This document shows positions 1-60,572 of a DNA stretch of 64,000 nucleotides, piece after piece (the stretch's first letter is position 1; each line of letters starts with the position of its first letter). The notes beneath the pieces are model-generated. The model saw only the letters and a list, made by a program, of their open reading frames with translations, did not search any database and was not told the origin of the DNA. Origin of the DNA: Sinotaia quadrata (Eukaryota > Mollusca > Gastropoda > Architaenioglossa > Viviparidae); assembly GCA_028829895.1 (NCBI GenBank), contig CM054182.1, positions 6,305,001 through 6,369,000 on the forward strand. Direction: 5' to 3'. A program made the position numbers and the translations under genes.

Positions 1-108
1 AAGGCATCATTTACTTTACAAAAGGGGCCGGAGAGTCTAAACGCTTTTGACAAAGAATTCATTTTAAAGTGGGATGACATTGAATCAAATTTGTTAGAAT
101 TTAAATAG
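1..108 (+). CDS. Possible upstream coding exon of the plus-strand gene (5' truncated)
   Basis: Frame 1 is open from the window edge to TAG at 106-108 and reads KASFTLQKGPESLNAFDKEF then ILKWDDIESNLLEFK. The composition looks protein-like, but no family is recognised. It could be the tail of an alternative transcript, or an exon with an unidentified donor (a weak GTGGGA near 69 would leave the two-base phase that the 892 exon needs). It is short, so chance cannot be excluded. Confidence 0.3.
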   Translation, partial: KASFTLQKGPESLNAFDKEFILKWDDIESNLLEFK

Positions 109-372
109 AAGGCTGTAGAGAGTTTCCAAGAGGGAAGCAAGGATTGGTTTTGGTTGAGGCTTTCCATTTCCTAATTAGAATTGTGGACCTATAAATCTCA
201 ATAATGGGAAATTGGTTTCTCCCCAAATGATGATAAGTATTAGCACATGCTGCTTGTCTCTTATGTAAATTTCACAATCTCCACAAGGAAGATTTGAAAG
301 GTCAGAGGTGAAATTGGTATGTGTATTGGGATTGAAGATCAGGGTGAAGCAGACATTTGGACTTGTACAGCC
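109..372 (+). other. Sequence between possible exon and 56-bp array
   Basis: Presumed intron or 3' UTR of the plus-strand gene. No repeat, RNA or conserved coding signal is seen. Confidence 0.4.
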
Positions 373-652
373 ATTTTATATTAGTTTAACTAGGATTTTA
401 TTTTTCCTGCTTCTAGGAGCCACTAAATATTTTATATCAGTTTAACTAGGATTTTATTTTTCCTGCTTCTAGGAGCCACTAAATATTTTATATCAGTTTA
501 ACTAGGATTTTATTTTTCCTGCTTCTAGGAGCCACTAAATATTTTATATCAGTTTAACTAGGATTTTATTTTTCCTGCTTCTAGGAGCCACTAAATATTT
601 TATATCAGTTTAACTAGGATTTTATTTTTCCTGCTTCTAGGAGCCACTAAAT
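373..652 (+). repeat. 56-bp minisatellite, 5 copies, each with an acceptor-like motif
   Basis: Five near-identical 56-bp units. Each contains TTTAAC, a T-rich tract and TTTTTCCTGCTTCTAG, which resembles a branch point plus polypyrimidine tract plus AG on the plus strand. It lies in the presumed intron before the 892 exon. All three frames after the last AG stop within about ten codons, so it would only lead to a terminal exon. Confidence 0.9.
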
Positions 653-891
653 ATCTGTGATGCTTACTGAGCTGCTCAGTTGAATTTTTTAGATCACACT
701 TGTTAACATAAGCACACATTATTGGGCACAGTCTTGAAAAAAAATATGCAGACTAATAGACTGGAAATGTGAATACTGAGATCACAGTTATCTTAGGTCA
801 ACTGTAATATAATTAGCTTGGTTTTTTGTTTTGTATTTTTTAGGTACAAGCATTCACATTAAAAAATCTTAGTTTTTTTCTTTTCTTTCAG

Positions 892-1123
892 GTCCAAGCA
901 GTCACATTCAGAAGGCAAGAAACGTGCAGGCAAGGGGAGAAAATCAGGACATGGTGCTGGGGCAGGCAGGGGGAGAAAATCAGGACATGGTGCTGGGGTA
1001 GGCAAGGGGAAAAAATCAGGACATGGTGCTGGGGCAGGCAGGGGGAGAAAATTAGGACGTGGTGCTGGGGCAGGCAGGGGAAGAAATTCAGGAGAGGGGA
1101 AAAAAGGGGGTAAATGGGGTTAA
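892..1123 (+). CDS. Terminal exon of an unidentified gene, Gly/Arg/Lys-rich repeat C-terminus
   Basis: A strong acceptor (TTTTTTTCTTTTCTTTCAG) ends at 891. The exon begins with one base of a split codon and then stays open for 76 codons to TAA at 1121-1123. The protein starts SKQSHSEGKKRAGKGRKSGH and has about four copies of a 12-residue repeat of the type GRKSGHGAGAGR, encoded by a 36-bp repeat, ending EGKKGGKWG. Such basic Gly-rich tails often bind RNA or DNA, but the parent gene is not recognised. The codon-multiple repeat, acceptor and downstream poly(A) signal agree on strand and end. It converges on slo. Confidence 0.6.
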
Positions 1124-1272
1124 AGGAAATGATGCTTGCTACAGAGTTGGGTGTTTATTGCTTTTTAAAATTTATTTTAATTAAAACTTGTTTTTATTCC
1201 ACTTTGCTGGCTTTATATGTAATGAATTGAGAGAGAAATTGTTTGTTGTGATACAAGAGAAAGTGACTGGTT

Positions 1273-1278
1273 AATAAA
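1273..1278 (+). promoter_or_regulatory. Poly(A) signal of the plus-strand gene
   Basis: AATAAA 150 nt after the TAA of the 892 exon, followed by a T-rich stretch near 1296-1312. This is a suitable position for the end of a short 3' UTR. Confidence 0.55.
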
Positions 1279-1402
1279 CATCTGTATTAAAACATTTTTT
1301 CGTTTGTTCTTTAATTCTGAATCATGTTAAGTGTTATCTCTGAAATATTTTGAAGAAAATGTTGACTTTGATTTTATTATTTCTTAATATATTTGCTTAT
1401 CT

Positions 1403-2722
1403 GAACATGCCATAGTGACACTTTTCCACTTAATATGTGAATATTTCAAACATTTACATGATTACTGGAGTTATATATATTCATGCTTAGTACAACTTAT
1501 GAAGAACATGCCATAGTGACACTTTCCCACTTAATATGTGAATATTTCAAACATTTACATGTTTATTTAAACACTGATTACTGGAGTTATATATATTCAC
1601 ATGCTAAGTACAACTTATGAAGAACATGCTATAATAGTATTAGACTTGTGCAAAAGTTGCTCTTGAACTAAGTACACTCTTCAAAATTAGACCTGTGTAG
1701 ATTTTTCTTAAACTAAGCACACACCTCAGTATTAAACCTGTATGAATTTGCTTTTGAGCTAAGTACACATCTTAAAGTGTGTAGATTTGTTCTTGAACAA
1801 AGTACGCACCTCAAAGTTAGACTGTATAGATTTGCACTTAAACTAAGCACACACAAAAATAGTGTGGATTTGCTCTTGATCTATGCACACCTCAGAGTTA
1901 GGCATTATATAACTAAAAATATTTAGATGCCAAAATAATTTTTACGTATTGTGCATGGATTTATACAGTCACTTTTTTAATAACTTACACATTTGGTCCC
2001 TAGTCACTTTCAATTTTTTGTACTTAGTTTTATTACCTTGCTTTAGATTAGTAATAAGCCAATATTGCTTCCATACCTGTATGCATCATGGGAATTCTCT
2101 TGTGTGCTTACGTTTGTGCTCTTTGAATCAAAAGAGTGTCAATAATCAGCATTCTGGCATTGCAATTTGTAGTTTTAGATAAAATACTATTTAAAAAATT
2201 AAAATGTTATTTCTTTGCTATAAATAATGCAGCATTTACTGATAGTTTTATCATTTAGGGAAAATAAATTAAAATATTCAGTGTATCTAAAATGAGAGAA
2301 AATTTATTATATGTTGTTGTATATGTGTTTGTGTACACATATAATATCACCCTGGCTATTAACTGCTAGAAGTGACAGGCAGATTTTCATAAAATTTTGA
2401 ACTTGTAAATGTGCGTGTGCATGCACTACTTGTCAAATCTGGTAATTTGTTTTAGATTAGCTATATAAAAATTAAACATGTTTTCACTATGCAATCTTTG
2501 ATTTTCTGGCTGTAATTCATTACATATTACACTATGCAATCTTTGATTATTCTGGCTATAATTCATTACATATTACACTATGCAATCTTTGATTATTCTG
2601 GCTATAATTCATTACATATTACACTAAGCAATCTTTGATTTTTCTGGCTATAATTCATTACATATTACACTCTGCAATCTTTGATTTTCTGGCTGTAATT
2701 CATTACATATTACACTATGCAT
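1403..2722. repeat. Intergenic tandem repeats
   Basis: Three arrays in succession. A roughly 100-bp duplication carrying GAACATGCCATAGTGACAC (1403-1635). Degenerate 42-45-bp units built on TAGATTTGCTCTTGAACTAA (1640-1900). Five 47-bp units with GCAATCTTTGATT (2485-2722). No coding signal is seen in them. Confidence 0.8.
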
Positions 2723-5700
2723 CATCCAATGTTTCCTTGGTTTTATATGTCTTTTTCATTTTTAAGTTTGTGATTATTTTGAAAAATCAGTTATTTGACT
2801 AGTAAAAAAGATGTAATTGTTTATTTTTAATATTTACCTAACTGCACCTGTGAATAAAAAACTCATATGTATATATCATCATCAGTGTTTCACTGAGGTC
2901 TATTAATAATTTGATATTAAACTTGTACTTGAACAAAAGTAAGCACACTTAAGGAAATCTGTTTTAATTTTTTTTTTTTTTTTACTTATTCATACCACAC
3001 ATACAGAATTACAATGAGACTCATATGACATTGGTAAAAGTAAAGCTCAACTCTTACCATTTATGTCCACAGCTAGTTTTATTTATTTTTGTATTGCACA
3101 GGGCAGCTCTGTGTATGCTGTTTATCAGTCTTGTATAACAATTCTCTGCTTTGTCTTCCCATATTAATTGCCAATACTGGCAAAACTTTCAAACATAAAG
3201 TGTGCAGCTGGGTAAATTATGGTGTAATTGAAAATGATCAAGAATGGTCATATTTTTCCCCTTGTATAGTCATTTATGAATAAATTTCCATTCTTTTTAA
3301 AGTTTCATTGTTTTTGGAGAATATGATGTGGAAATAACTTTTCTCAAGAAACCCTAGTCAGATATAGATTACATGTATATATGGCTGCTCCTCCTAGGAT
3401 CTTTCACCATCATCCATTTTGATTTATTCATTGGCTTACTTAGCTGACATTTGAAAAGCTTTAGAAATACTTTTTGTTAGAGCAAACTGTTCGATAAAAT
3501 CACTGTTTCAATTGTATCACTTGAATTATTATTTTTCTAAATTGTGAGTTTTGTGTCAATAATGTTTACTTTTGGAGTGTCAGTGACATCACACACTACA
3601 TTATATAACTGCCAAATACTGTCCATGATTCATTTATTTCTCCATGACTGAAGCATTATAAGTGTACTTATGATGTTTATTAAGTGTATTCTATTACTTC
3701 TCATATGTACATTTATAATTGCTGTTGCAGAGTGATATGTGCAAGGATGGCAACCATACATATCAGAGTACGAAAAGCACATTATCAGAGCATGAAAAAC
3801 GTTCCCAGAGTATGAACTAAAAAAAAAAAAGACCCACTCTATCAGATTATGAACACCACATAATTTCAGTTGTAAAAGAAAATAAAAACAACAAATCAAC
3901 ATATATTCTGTTAGAGAAGTTCAGGTCCAGTTGCACAAAACAAAAGAAACAAAACCCATGCAAACCAGATACTTCCATACATGAAAATAATCACAAAAGT
4001 GAACATTAGTTTTATATTTTTTAGAATGAATTTAATTTTTCACTCCAATCAACAGAGTAATTGTGAAAAAATAAGAAAACTCCCTACATCTTTATACAAC
4101 TTAAAAAGTCATACTGATTGAAACTGTACAATTCATTTATCTCATTATATAGTCCTTGAAAATCAACTTTTAATATAAATCACTACCACTTTTAAACTGA
4201 TGTGTATCAGTTATAGATCTGTACATTACAAGAACCTATTTCAGAGATTAATGATTCTTATGAAAAGTAATAACCCATTTGTTCTAAAAGCCCCCCAATA
4301 AAAAAATTAAAAATACCTTTAAAAAAGAATTGTACTTTAATGGAGGCCAATTGGTCATGAATTGACAACTTTTAGCTGTGACATGTCCAGTAAAATAATA
4401 AACAGGAACATTAGATTGAACAGATTAGAGATTCGTTAAAGGAAGTAATTTCCCTGTCTTAACAATTAAGATTTGCAAGATAGTCAGTTTGCAGACTTTG
4501 CAATGGATCAGGTGAACAAACTCAGCAATTTTATTATTGTGGAGATAATCCATGTAATAGCAGTGAAACGAGATAGTAAAAATGCAACATTTAGAACAAA
4601 CGAATACAGAGTTTGTATCCAATCACAAATCTTGATTTTGCATGCAAATTGCTGTACAATAACAAATTTAGAATATCAACAAGACACTCTTAAGTCTTGC
4701 TAATCTGAGGTAAATATGACAAGCATGAACTAGTGGATGTCTTGGAACTGTCCTAAATATTTGGATATGATGATATCATGATTAATTCTGGCATGGGTTA
4801 CAAGCTAGCTCTCTCTATATAATTTTTTTAATTACCTTATAAGTTTGTGATCATATCAGTATCTGCTGATAACAGTCGGGGTTCCCTATCATGAAAACCT
4901 CACTTTGTGGTCAATCTTTACATAAACAGAATTATAAATGTCTAATTTTATGATCAACCTTTACATAGCAGAATTATATCAGTTACAATTTCTGTGTTTT
5001 GATAAATGAAACCTGATATTACTGTGATTCAGACAAGCATGACTTATGGAAGTTAATAATTCTTTTTAATAATAATTTAAAAAAATAAAACAACAACTAG
5101 TTCTAGATTTATTTTTAATTTTAAACCCAACGTAGTTTACCACAGAATAAGGCTAGATCATAAAATATGGATTATAATGTATATGAAAACAAGTATAAAA
5201 AAAATCACAGGAAAAAATTGCAAAGGTGCTGTTCTGGAATCCACAAAGTGCTGGGTAAGAAAAAGCACATTCTATACATATCACAGTTGCCTTGAGAAAA
5301 CATCAGTGCTCTTTGAAATAACGGGTACCAGGTAAATAATCTATACTTTTCTTGCTTTACCATACTGTGTTTTGACTTTTCAATTGGTAGTGCCTGTTTG
5401 TTGGATAGAGATGCATATAAATAAAATTTAAAATAAAACAAAAAACATCTGATAATTAATTGATTGGTATTTAGTTGTCAATAAATGTATGAATGAAAAT
5501 AAATTTCTTAGCAGCACCTTAAGTGAGTGACTCTTGGGGTATTTATAATCATTAGAAACAAACCTGTAACTTGCCAAAATATTACCTTTTCAATATTACA
5601 AAACAGTAAGATTTTAAGAATGCTTTCTGTTGAATACATTAATCTGGATTTCCTTTTTAATTGTTTTGAACTGATTTTGTTTAATTTAAAAAAAAAAAGA

Positions 5701-8694
5701 AACCTAAATATACTCACTCTTCAAATATCTGAAATTCAAAATTATGCAATTTTAAAAGAACTAAACACAAAACTCACAAAAAAATAATAGTTCTATTGTT
5801 TTCGGTACACACACACACACACACACACACGTAACTTGCATTATTAGACAATGGAGGTCTCCCCAGTAAATAAAACTATGCAATCATTTCAATAATAATA
5901 AAATCTTTTGGCACTGTTATTTAGACATATTCAAGTAAAATAAGTAAATGTTCATTTTTTAAAAACCATTTGTTCAGTTAGATGCACAAAATAAACAAAC
6001 ATGACATGCCAGGCATACTTGCTGACTTACAAAAAGATAAAAGAAACAACAACAAAAAAAAGAAGCACTGTTTTACAGTGAAAGAATCTTGCAAGTCAAT
6101 ATGTGGAACTTTTAATTTATACTTTATATAAGTGGCTAATTTCTAATAGTTATGTTCAAAAAGATGCTTTTTTTTTGTTTATATATTTTAAATGCCAAGA
6201 CTGACTGTATTTGCTCCTAAAAGGAAAACTTATGCACAAATCTTCAATACTGTTAAATGTTAGCTGAAATAAATTTAAAGCCTCTACTGGGTGCAAGTGT
6301 TTTACGGATTGCAAGAGAAGCTGACATATAGAGGTTCAGCTTTTTTAAACAAATGCTACAAATACTAAGACAGCATTTTTAAGGTTTCATTTTTTAAAAA
6401 TAAATTATTATATATAATTTTAAATATAGAAACAAGTTTTAAGCAAACATGCTGACATAATTATTATAAGTATGGAAAATGACTTGAGGAAATTTTTTTT
6501 TAAAAACTGCACGTGAAAGTATTATTATTTTTAAATATACTGAAAAAATACATACAATCAGGATAGTGTAAAAATTATTTTGGGTTAACTATAGAAGAGT
6601 TGCCAAAAAAAAAAAACTTTAGGAAGGGTGTAGAACAGTAAATTTACAAAATTAATATAAACTGATAGCAGCCAAACATCCAACAACAACAAAAATCAAT
6701 AAAAAGTATTTTTCATCAAATGTCTTATGAGAACTACACATCCCAATATCTCACTTTTTTTTTTTTTAAAGTTTAAAGACAGATTCATTAACAGCATTTA
6801 TTATAAAGTTTATTCTTAAAACATAAACTCACTCACAAAAGTACTCACACACAACAATCGCAAGGATTCACTAATGTTTGATAATCAGGATGCCAGAATT
6901 CTTTGGATAGTTGATAGATGCAAAGTAATTCTCTGCTTAGAAATTTACAAGCCAAAACCCTTCATCTTATAAACAATAAAGTATTCCTAAGAAAAACTAA
7001 CAAAAAAGTAAAAGTACATTTTTTTTAAAATGTCTATATCTTTACAGAAGACAAATTATCACTACACCAATATTTATATTTTTTTTCACTGATATTATTG
7101 TATAATATTGTTCACCTTATAAAATTTACTTTCACTCCATTGATAACTTTACTATTTAATTATCTAAATGGTTCCTTTCATGTTAATTATCTAAATGGTT
7201 GATTTATATATCTAAATGCTTGCTTTGTATGTTGATCATCTAAATACTTGCTTTATATGCTACTTATCTAAATGTTGTTTTATATGTTAAACGTCTAAAA
7301 GTTTGCTTTATATGTTAATTTTCTGTTTGTTATAAAAATTAATTATCTAAATGTTTGTTGTATACGCTAATTATCTTAAAGCTTGCTTTATATGCTAATT
7401 ATCTCAATGTTTTGGATATTGGGCCAGAGTCAAATAAAGATCAGGTGCCAAATAAGAATGGTTTTTGATTTTTTTTCTTTTTCTACTGGTATAAATCTGG
7501 TTACCAGTTTTCCCGTGTTAAGCACCATGTTGTCCTGAAACCCAAGATGCACACATGCATACAATCACATTTATTTCATTAGAGTGAGTTAATTTCACCT
7601 ATTGTTATGCAAATATTATAAATGTGAGTCTAAGAAGAAAAAAGTATTTTTTAAACCATTAAGAAAAAATGTACATATTGTAGTTAAAAAAAAATAATTT
7701 ATAGTTTAAAAATTTCTCACTATAAACAAACAAGATAAACATTTTTAAAAAAATGAAAAGTTAATGGCATGAAACTTGGAACTTGAATGAAAAATGTAAT
7801 AATCACAATAAAATACACAACACATAAAAACTGGTTAATTTTTAAAAAAGGTTTAAAATATGTTGTGATTTTTTTGTTGTTAAAGAATAAAAATATTTTA
7901 TACTTTTTAGTGCTATATGATATATATGTGATATAAAGTCTTTTAGTATAAGAAAAAAATCTCAGAATTCAAAGACTTCTAATAGAAGAAAACTAAAAAT
8001 TAGTTTAACTGAGGGGTAAAAAAAAATGTGTTAGTTTTGAAAGATTTAATTTTTAACTGCACTTTATACAAATTTGTTGTCTCTCCTTGTGTCACAGTTA
8101 AAAAAAAGAAATCTCTCAATTAACAATATATCACATTAAAAAATGTTCTAGCATCACTGAAAACAGCATGTTGTAATAAAATCATTGTATCCTTTTGAAA
8201 CATTATATCACATTTCTATTTTCTTTGCAAAACAATGTCACTAGAGTGATTTCTTTTCACACATTATATCACATGGGAACTGTTGTATTTTCTTTGCAAA
8301 ACTGTCACAATGAAATCATTCTGCTGTTGTTGCTAATATATGTCACATTGAAACTGATCTAACAATATACCTAATAAAAAATGCTTTTACCAACAAAAAA
8401 ATTATAAGATTATTTATTCTTTTCTCTCATTCTTGAATTACTTTTAAAAACAAGATGAGAGCATTCAGTTCCAGCTGCCTTCACTGCTAGTTTCAAATTG
8501 GAATTTGGGAACTCTGATGGAATTTAAACAATCCATCAATTCAACAAAGAATTTTTTTAAATGGGACTTTGTGGGTTTAGGCAAAATATACAAACTGGAA
8601 ATATAACTGAAAGCAAATCTGGGACAAAGTGAATAATTTACAATGCCATGAAAACATAATATTCCACAACTGCAAAAATAAAACAAATACTGGC
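2723..8694. other. Intergenic spacer between convergent genes
   Basis: About 6 kb of AT-rich DNA with no convincing exon on either strand. It has poly(T)/poly(A) runs, a short (CA)11 at 5808-5829, and about ten degenerate 28-bp units with TTATCTAAATG at 7137-7412. Part of its right end may be slo 3' UTR if a later poly(A) signal is used. The short open frames here have no protein-like composition. Confidence 0.6.
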
Positions 8695-8700
8695 TTTATT
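8695..8700 (-). promoter_or_regulatory. Candidate poly(A) signal of slo
   Basis: Reading the minus strand from the slo stop, this is the first canonical AATAAA (TTTATT on plus), about 860 nt downstream. Further AATAAA motifs follow, so the real 3' end may be lower. No direct evidence of cleavage is available. Confidence 0.3.
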
Positions 8701-9560
8701 TATGTCAAATACATATGAATATGATGTACCCATAAATTTACTTGGTTATGAAAGTTACATAATCTTTCAGCAATGGTTTTGAATGCATTGGCAGCAGATA
8801 ACATGCAAGATATTTACAAATGATCTTTTTTTTATCTGTCTAGGTGTGTAACTTTCTAAGTGTTTGCCATCTATTCTACAGAATATTTCTGCATAGTTTT
8901 TTTTCTGCAGATGCAAACAGAGAACACAAACAATTAAATACCGCACTGACATTTGGAAATGGAAACAATAGAACCCTGCACAATATAGTTTTGATGTATA
9001 AACCTTTTGATGTATATCTACTAACACTAAAGATATGATTAAAATGTTTAAAAGTTGGTTGTAATTAGTTTTACAAAAATCTTGTACACAGTCATAAATA
9101 GAAAATACACACATACACATGCACACATAAAAAAAATGCATATACATACAGAAAATGTACACACAAACATTGTGAAAATGTACGCACGCATTCTTTAGAA
9201 AATTGCACACATATACATGCATCATCATTAAGAAGATAACGAAAGAAGAAATCCATTGCAGGAGAGGGCAAGAATCCAATCCAAACTGAAGCACTCATTT
9301 TGTTTCATGATGTACTCAGCTCTAGTTCACTATCAATACTGTTAAAGCTGACTGCTTTATAAATGTTTATGCTCTGATTAATTTTGAATGCATCTAGCTA
9401 TCTGCGATGCAATCTACTCTACAGTAGTTTCCTGGACAAACAGATGGACTGACAGTTGTGATGTACACATTTGTATAGATTTTATGAGTGTGAATTTCTT
9501 GTTTGAGACACCATGAGAGTCCATTTCCGGACTGCGTGTTCGTGAAAAAGCCTGGTCCTA
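8701..9560 (-). other. Presumed slo 3' UTR
   Basis: Sequence between the slo stop and its first AATAAA. AT-rich, with a degenerate CA-rich stretch near 9105-9220 that creates a long but artefactual minus-strand open frame. No other signal is identified. Confidence 0.45.
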
Positions 9561-57874
<48,314 letters not shown>

Positions 57875-58299
57875 CTGTAAATGAAACGATACGTTATTAA
57901 CTCTGACACAACTGCTATTCATTCTTTGGTTAATCTTTAGGCCTAACTTCACTAAATAAATTTAAAGTATGTGGTTAGATACATGTCCTCCATTCCTACC
58001 CACACCCACATCCACACATAATAAGGGTGTATTTGACCGCACAGAACAAATAAGGTATAGATATGTAAATAGGTTACACTTGTCAACATATCACATTAAT
58101 GACTTTGTTTAGTTTTTTTTTTCTTACTTCACTCCAGGGCCGCCAAGAGAGAGTCCGGGCCCCGGTACAAAGAAGGTGAGTGGGCCCTTAAACAAAGTTC
58201 AACACTCAAGTATTTTTTTCACAGGTTATGTCAAACAAGGCTTCAAGGCTTTCACAGATGCAAATGCTTACTGGCGTAAACAAGACATATGGACAGAAC
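57875..58299 (-). other. Sequence upstream of exon w1
   Basis: Presumed intron of slo. GC-rich CCGGGCCCCGGTAC with GGGCCGCCAAGAGAG near 58137-58190 looks like a fragment of a transposon end, but no second end was found. No S0 exon is visible. Confidence 0.4.
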
Positions 58300-58563
58300 G
58301 GTCTTCTGACTTACGAGGTCTACGCACAAAGCCGTCTTCTGACTTACGAGGTTTACGCACAAAGCCGTCTTCTGACTTAGGCCTACGAGGTTTACGCACA
58401 AAGCCGTCTTCTGACTTACGAGGTTTACGCACAAAGCCGTCTTCTGACTTACGAGGTTTACACACAAAGCCGTCTTCTGACTTACGAGGTTTACGCACAA
58501 AGCCGTCTTCTGACTTACGAGGTCTACGCACAAAGCCGTCTTCTGACTTACGAGGTAAACGCA
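58300..58563. repeat. 33-bp minisatellite, 8 copies, open in several frames
   Basis: Eight near-perfect units (GTCTTCTGACTTACGAGGTT); the third carries a 6-bp insertion. Because 33 is a multiple of three, three frames stay open: plus PSSDLRGLRTK and minus KSEDGFVRKPR or VSQKTALCVNL. Openness alone is therefore not evidence of coding. Confidence 0.9.
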
Positions 58564-58909
58564 CAGAGACATCTTTTAAGGCATACATAGCATTCTTATA
58601 AAATGCATGCTTATGTCCTTCACATAGCTTTAGATTCAATCGTATTCGTTTGGCTATTGTAATCCATTCCCAGTGCCACCAGATTTTGTACATCAAGTTC
58701 GCTCGCACGACTGCTCGTAATTGCGTACTATCAACAGCTGCCAGTGATAATATTAGTATGCAAACTGATTTGAACATGGTCGTCTGGTTTTTTAATTTCA
58801 TTTCACGTGGTACAAAATACAAAGCCTGGAATAAATCAGGGTCCCATTTCAGTTGCCGTTTAGTGTGGCATTACCAGTTACTTTACAGTGCAGTTCAACT
58901 GTCTTTAGG

Positions 58910-59205
58910 ATAACCATTCCAGTTGTGCTTTGAGAGTGGCCGTTCAAGTCGTCTTAGGGTGGTCGTCCCAGTTGTGTTTAAGGTGGCCATTTCAGTTGTG
59001 TTTAAGGTGGCCATTCCAGTTGAGTTTGGGGTGGCCATTTCAGTTGTATTTGGGGTGGTAATTTCAGTTGTGTTTAGAGTGGCCATTCCAGTTGTGTTTG
59101 GGGTGGCCATTTTAGTTGTGTTTGGGGTGACCATTCCAGTTGTATTTAGGCTGACCATTCCAGTTGTGTTTAGAGTGGCCATTTCAGTTGTGTTTAAGGT
59201 CATAC
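58910..59205. repeat. 24-bp minisatellite, about 12 copies
   Basis: Units GTGGCCATTCCAGTTGTGTT plus TAGG. Both strands stay open: minus gives NTTGMATL-type Thr-rich repeats with N-glycosylation sequons, plus gives Val-rich repeats. Coding status unsupported. Confidence 0.9.
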
Positions 59206-60041
59206 GTTGAAATCAGATGAAGTTCAGATTTTGCATTTCTTTCTTTCCTCCGTTCTACAAAGAGGATTTCCACCAGAGTGAGATTCTTATTTTCGGTCAA
59301 CATTTGATTTGAGTTCTGCTGGGTTCTACTTGTTTATATAATTAACTCTTCAGACTGAAAGAATATTCTGAATTCTGCTGGGTTCTACTTGTTTATATAA
59401 TTAACTCTTCAGACTGAAAGAGTATTCTGAATTCTGGTGGGTTTCACACCTGCTCATTTGACCTTAAGCGAAGATGGGTACACTTTACCAAGTTATAAAT
59501 AGAATACTGGAACTTTAACAGTTAAACATCAACGTCATCAGGATACGTTTTTGGTATTTATTGCTCACACCGGGATGTCTTAAAGTAGGTCACTTATTTT
59601 GTGGGGATACCTCTTGCTACCACTTCTCTCCCCACACTTGTATTCACGCCCACATGTATCCCCAACTCCTGTGATTTTCAGTCTTGCAGACAACCACACG
59701 GGTAAACAAAATAATAATGTACATGTTGAAACTGTAAATCACTTTGCATTTGCTAGATTTATACAAGACATGAGCCATCGCATTAAACTTGTTTCCGAAT
59801 AGAATAAAACGTGTTCATTTCAAGGTATATAACATTTTATATGATATGATGAGTGTTTATTGCAGCTGAAGACATACTGCATAATATTAATGTCTAGTGT
59901 GGGAAAACCCACCAAATTCATTTAGAACAATCGATAAAAGTATTGATTATAGCTAAATATTAAGTGCGAATAGCAATAATGTATCTTCATTTCTGTAACC
60001 TGTCTACAAATGATTACAACGAAAGTCCTTGATAATTGTGT
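59206..60041. other. Sequence between minisatellite and hAT MITE
   Basis: Contains a two-copy ~68-bp repeat with GGGTTCTACTTGTTTATATA at 59310-59450. No gene recognised. Confidence 0.5.
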
Positions 60042-60410
60042 CTTTAGAGCAGGGGCGGGCAAACTTTTGAGACCGCGGGCCAGATAAAATTGTTGGAACA
60101 GTTCGCGGGCCAGATAGACGACCAAATATCACAAGTCCAGCAAGTTCAGAATATAAAATGAGAACAAAAGTAATTACATGTAGCCTTGGCTGTTTGACAG
60201 CATAAAACAACGCCCATTTGTTTTAGTGACTTTTGCCTTGCGGGCCAAAGGAATAACTGTGAATTGCTTGGCGGGCCAAAAGCAATAACTGTGAATAGCT
60301 TGGCGGGCCAAAAGCAATGTTAACTGTGAATAGCTTGGCGGGCCAAACAAAAATGCTTCGCGTGCCAGGTTTGGCCCGCGGGCCAGAGTTTGCCCGCCCC
60401 TGCTTTAGAG
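60042..60410. mobile_element. hAT-superfamily MITE with 8-bp target duplication
   Basis: The element is 60050-60402 (353 bp). Its ends are perfect 16-bp inverted repeats, CAGGGGCGGGCAAACT, flanked by the perfect 8-bp direct repeat CTTTAGAG (60042-60049 and 60403-60410). An 8-bp duplication with CAGGGG-type ends is diagnostic of hAT elements. The interior is GC-rich relative to its surroundings, has no transposase, and contains about four ~30-bp GCGGGCCAAA repeats, so it is non-autonomous. Intact ends suggest fairly recent insertion. Confidence 0.93.
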
Positions 60411-60497
60411 GATACTCTGTCTAAATATATATAATGTGCAATTTTATTGTTGTCAAAGTATTTGGTAGAGGGAATGCATATTATAAGCTTCATCATT

Positions 60498-60572
60498 TCA
60501 TGCTGGTAGTGGTCATGGTGGTAGTGGTCATGGTGGTAGTGGTCATGGTGGTAGTGGTCATGGTGGCCATGG
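60498..60572. repeat. 15-bp microsatellite-like array
   Basis: About four copies of GTGGTAGTGGTCATG, then a GTGGCCATGG variant. Confidence 0.9.

Noticed and set aside
8767..9294. 175-codon minus-strand open frame
   Set aside because: Cys/Val/His-rich reading of a CA-type repeat in the slo 3' UTR region, with no recognisable domain.
58137..58190. GC-rich CCGGGCCCCGG segment as an intact transposon
   Set aside because: Only one possible end is present; no inverted partner or target duplication was found.
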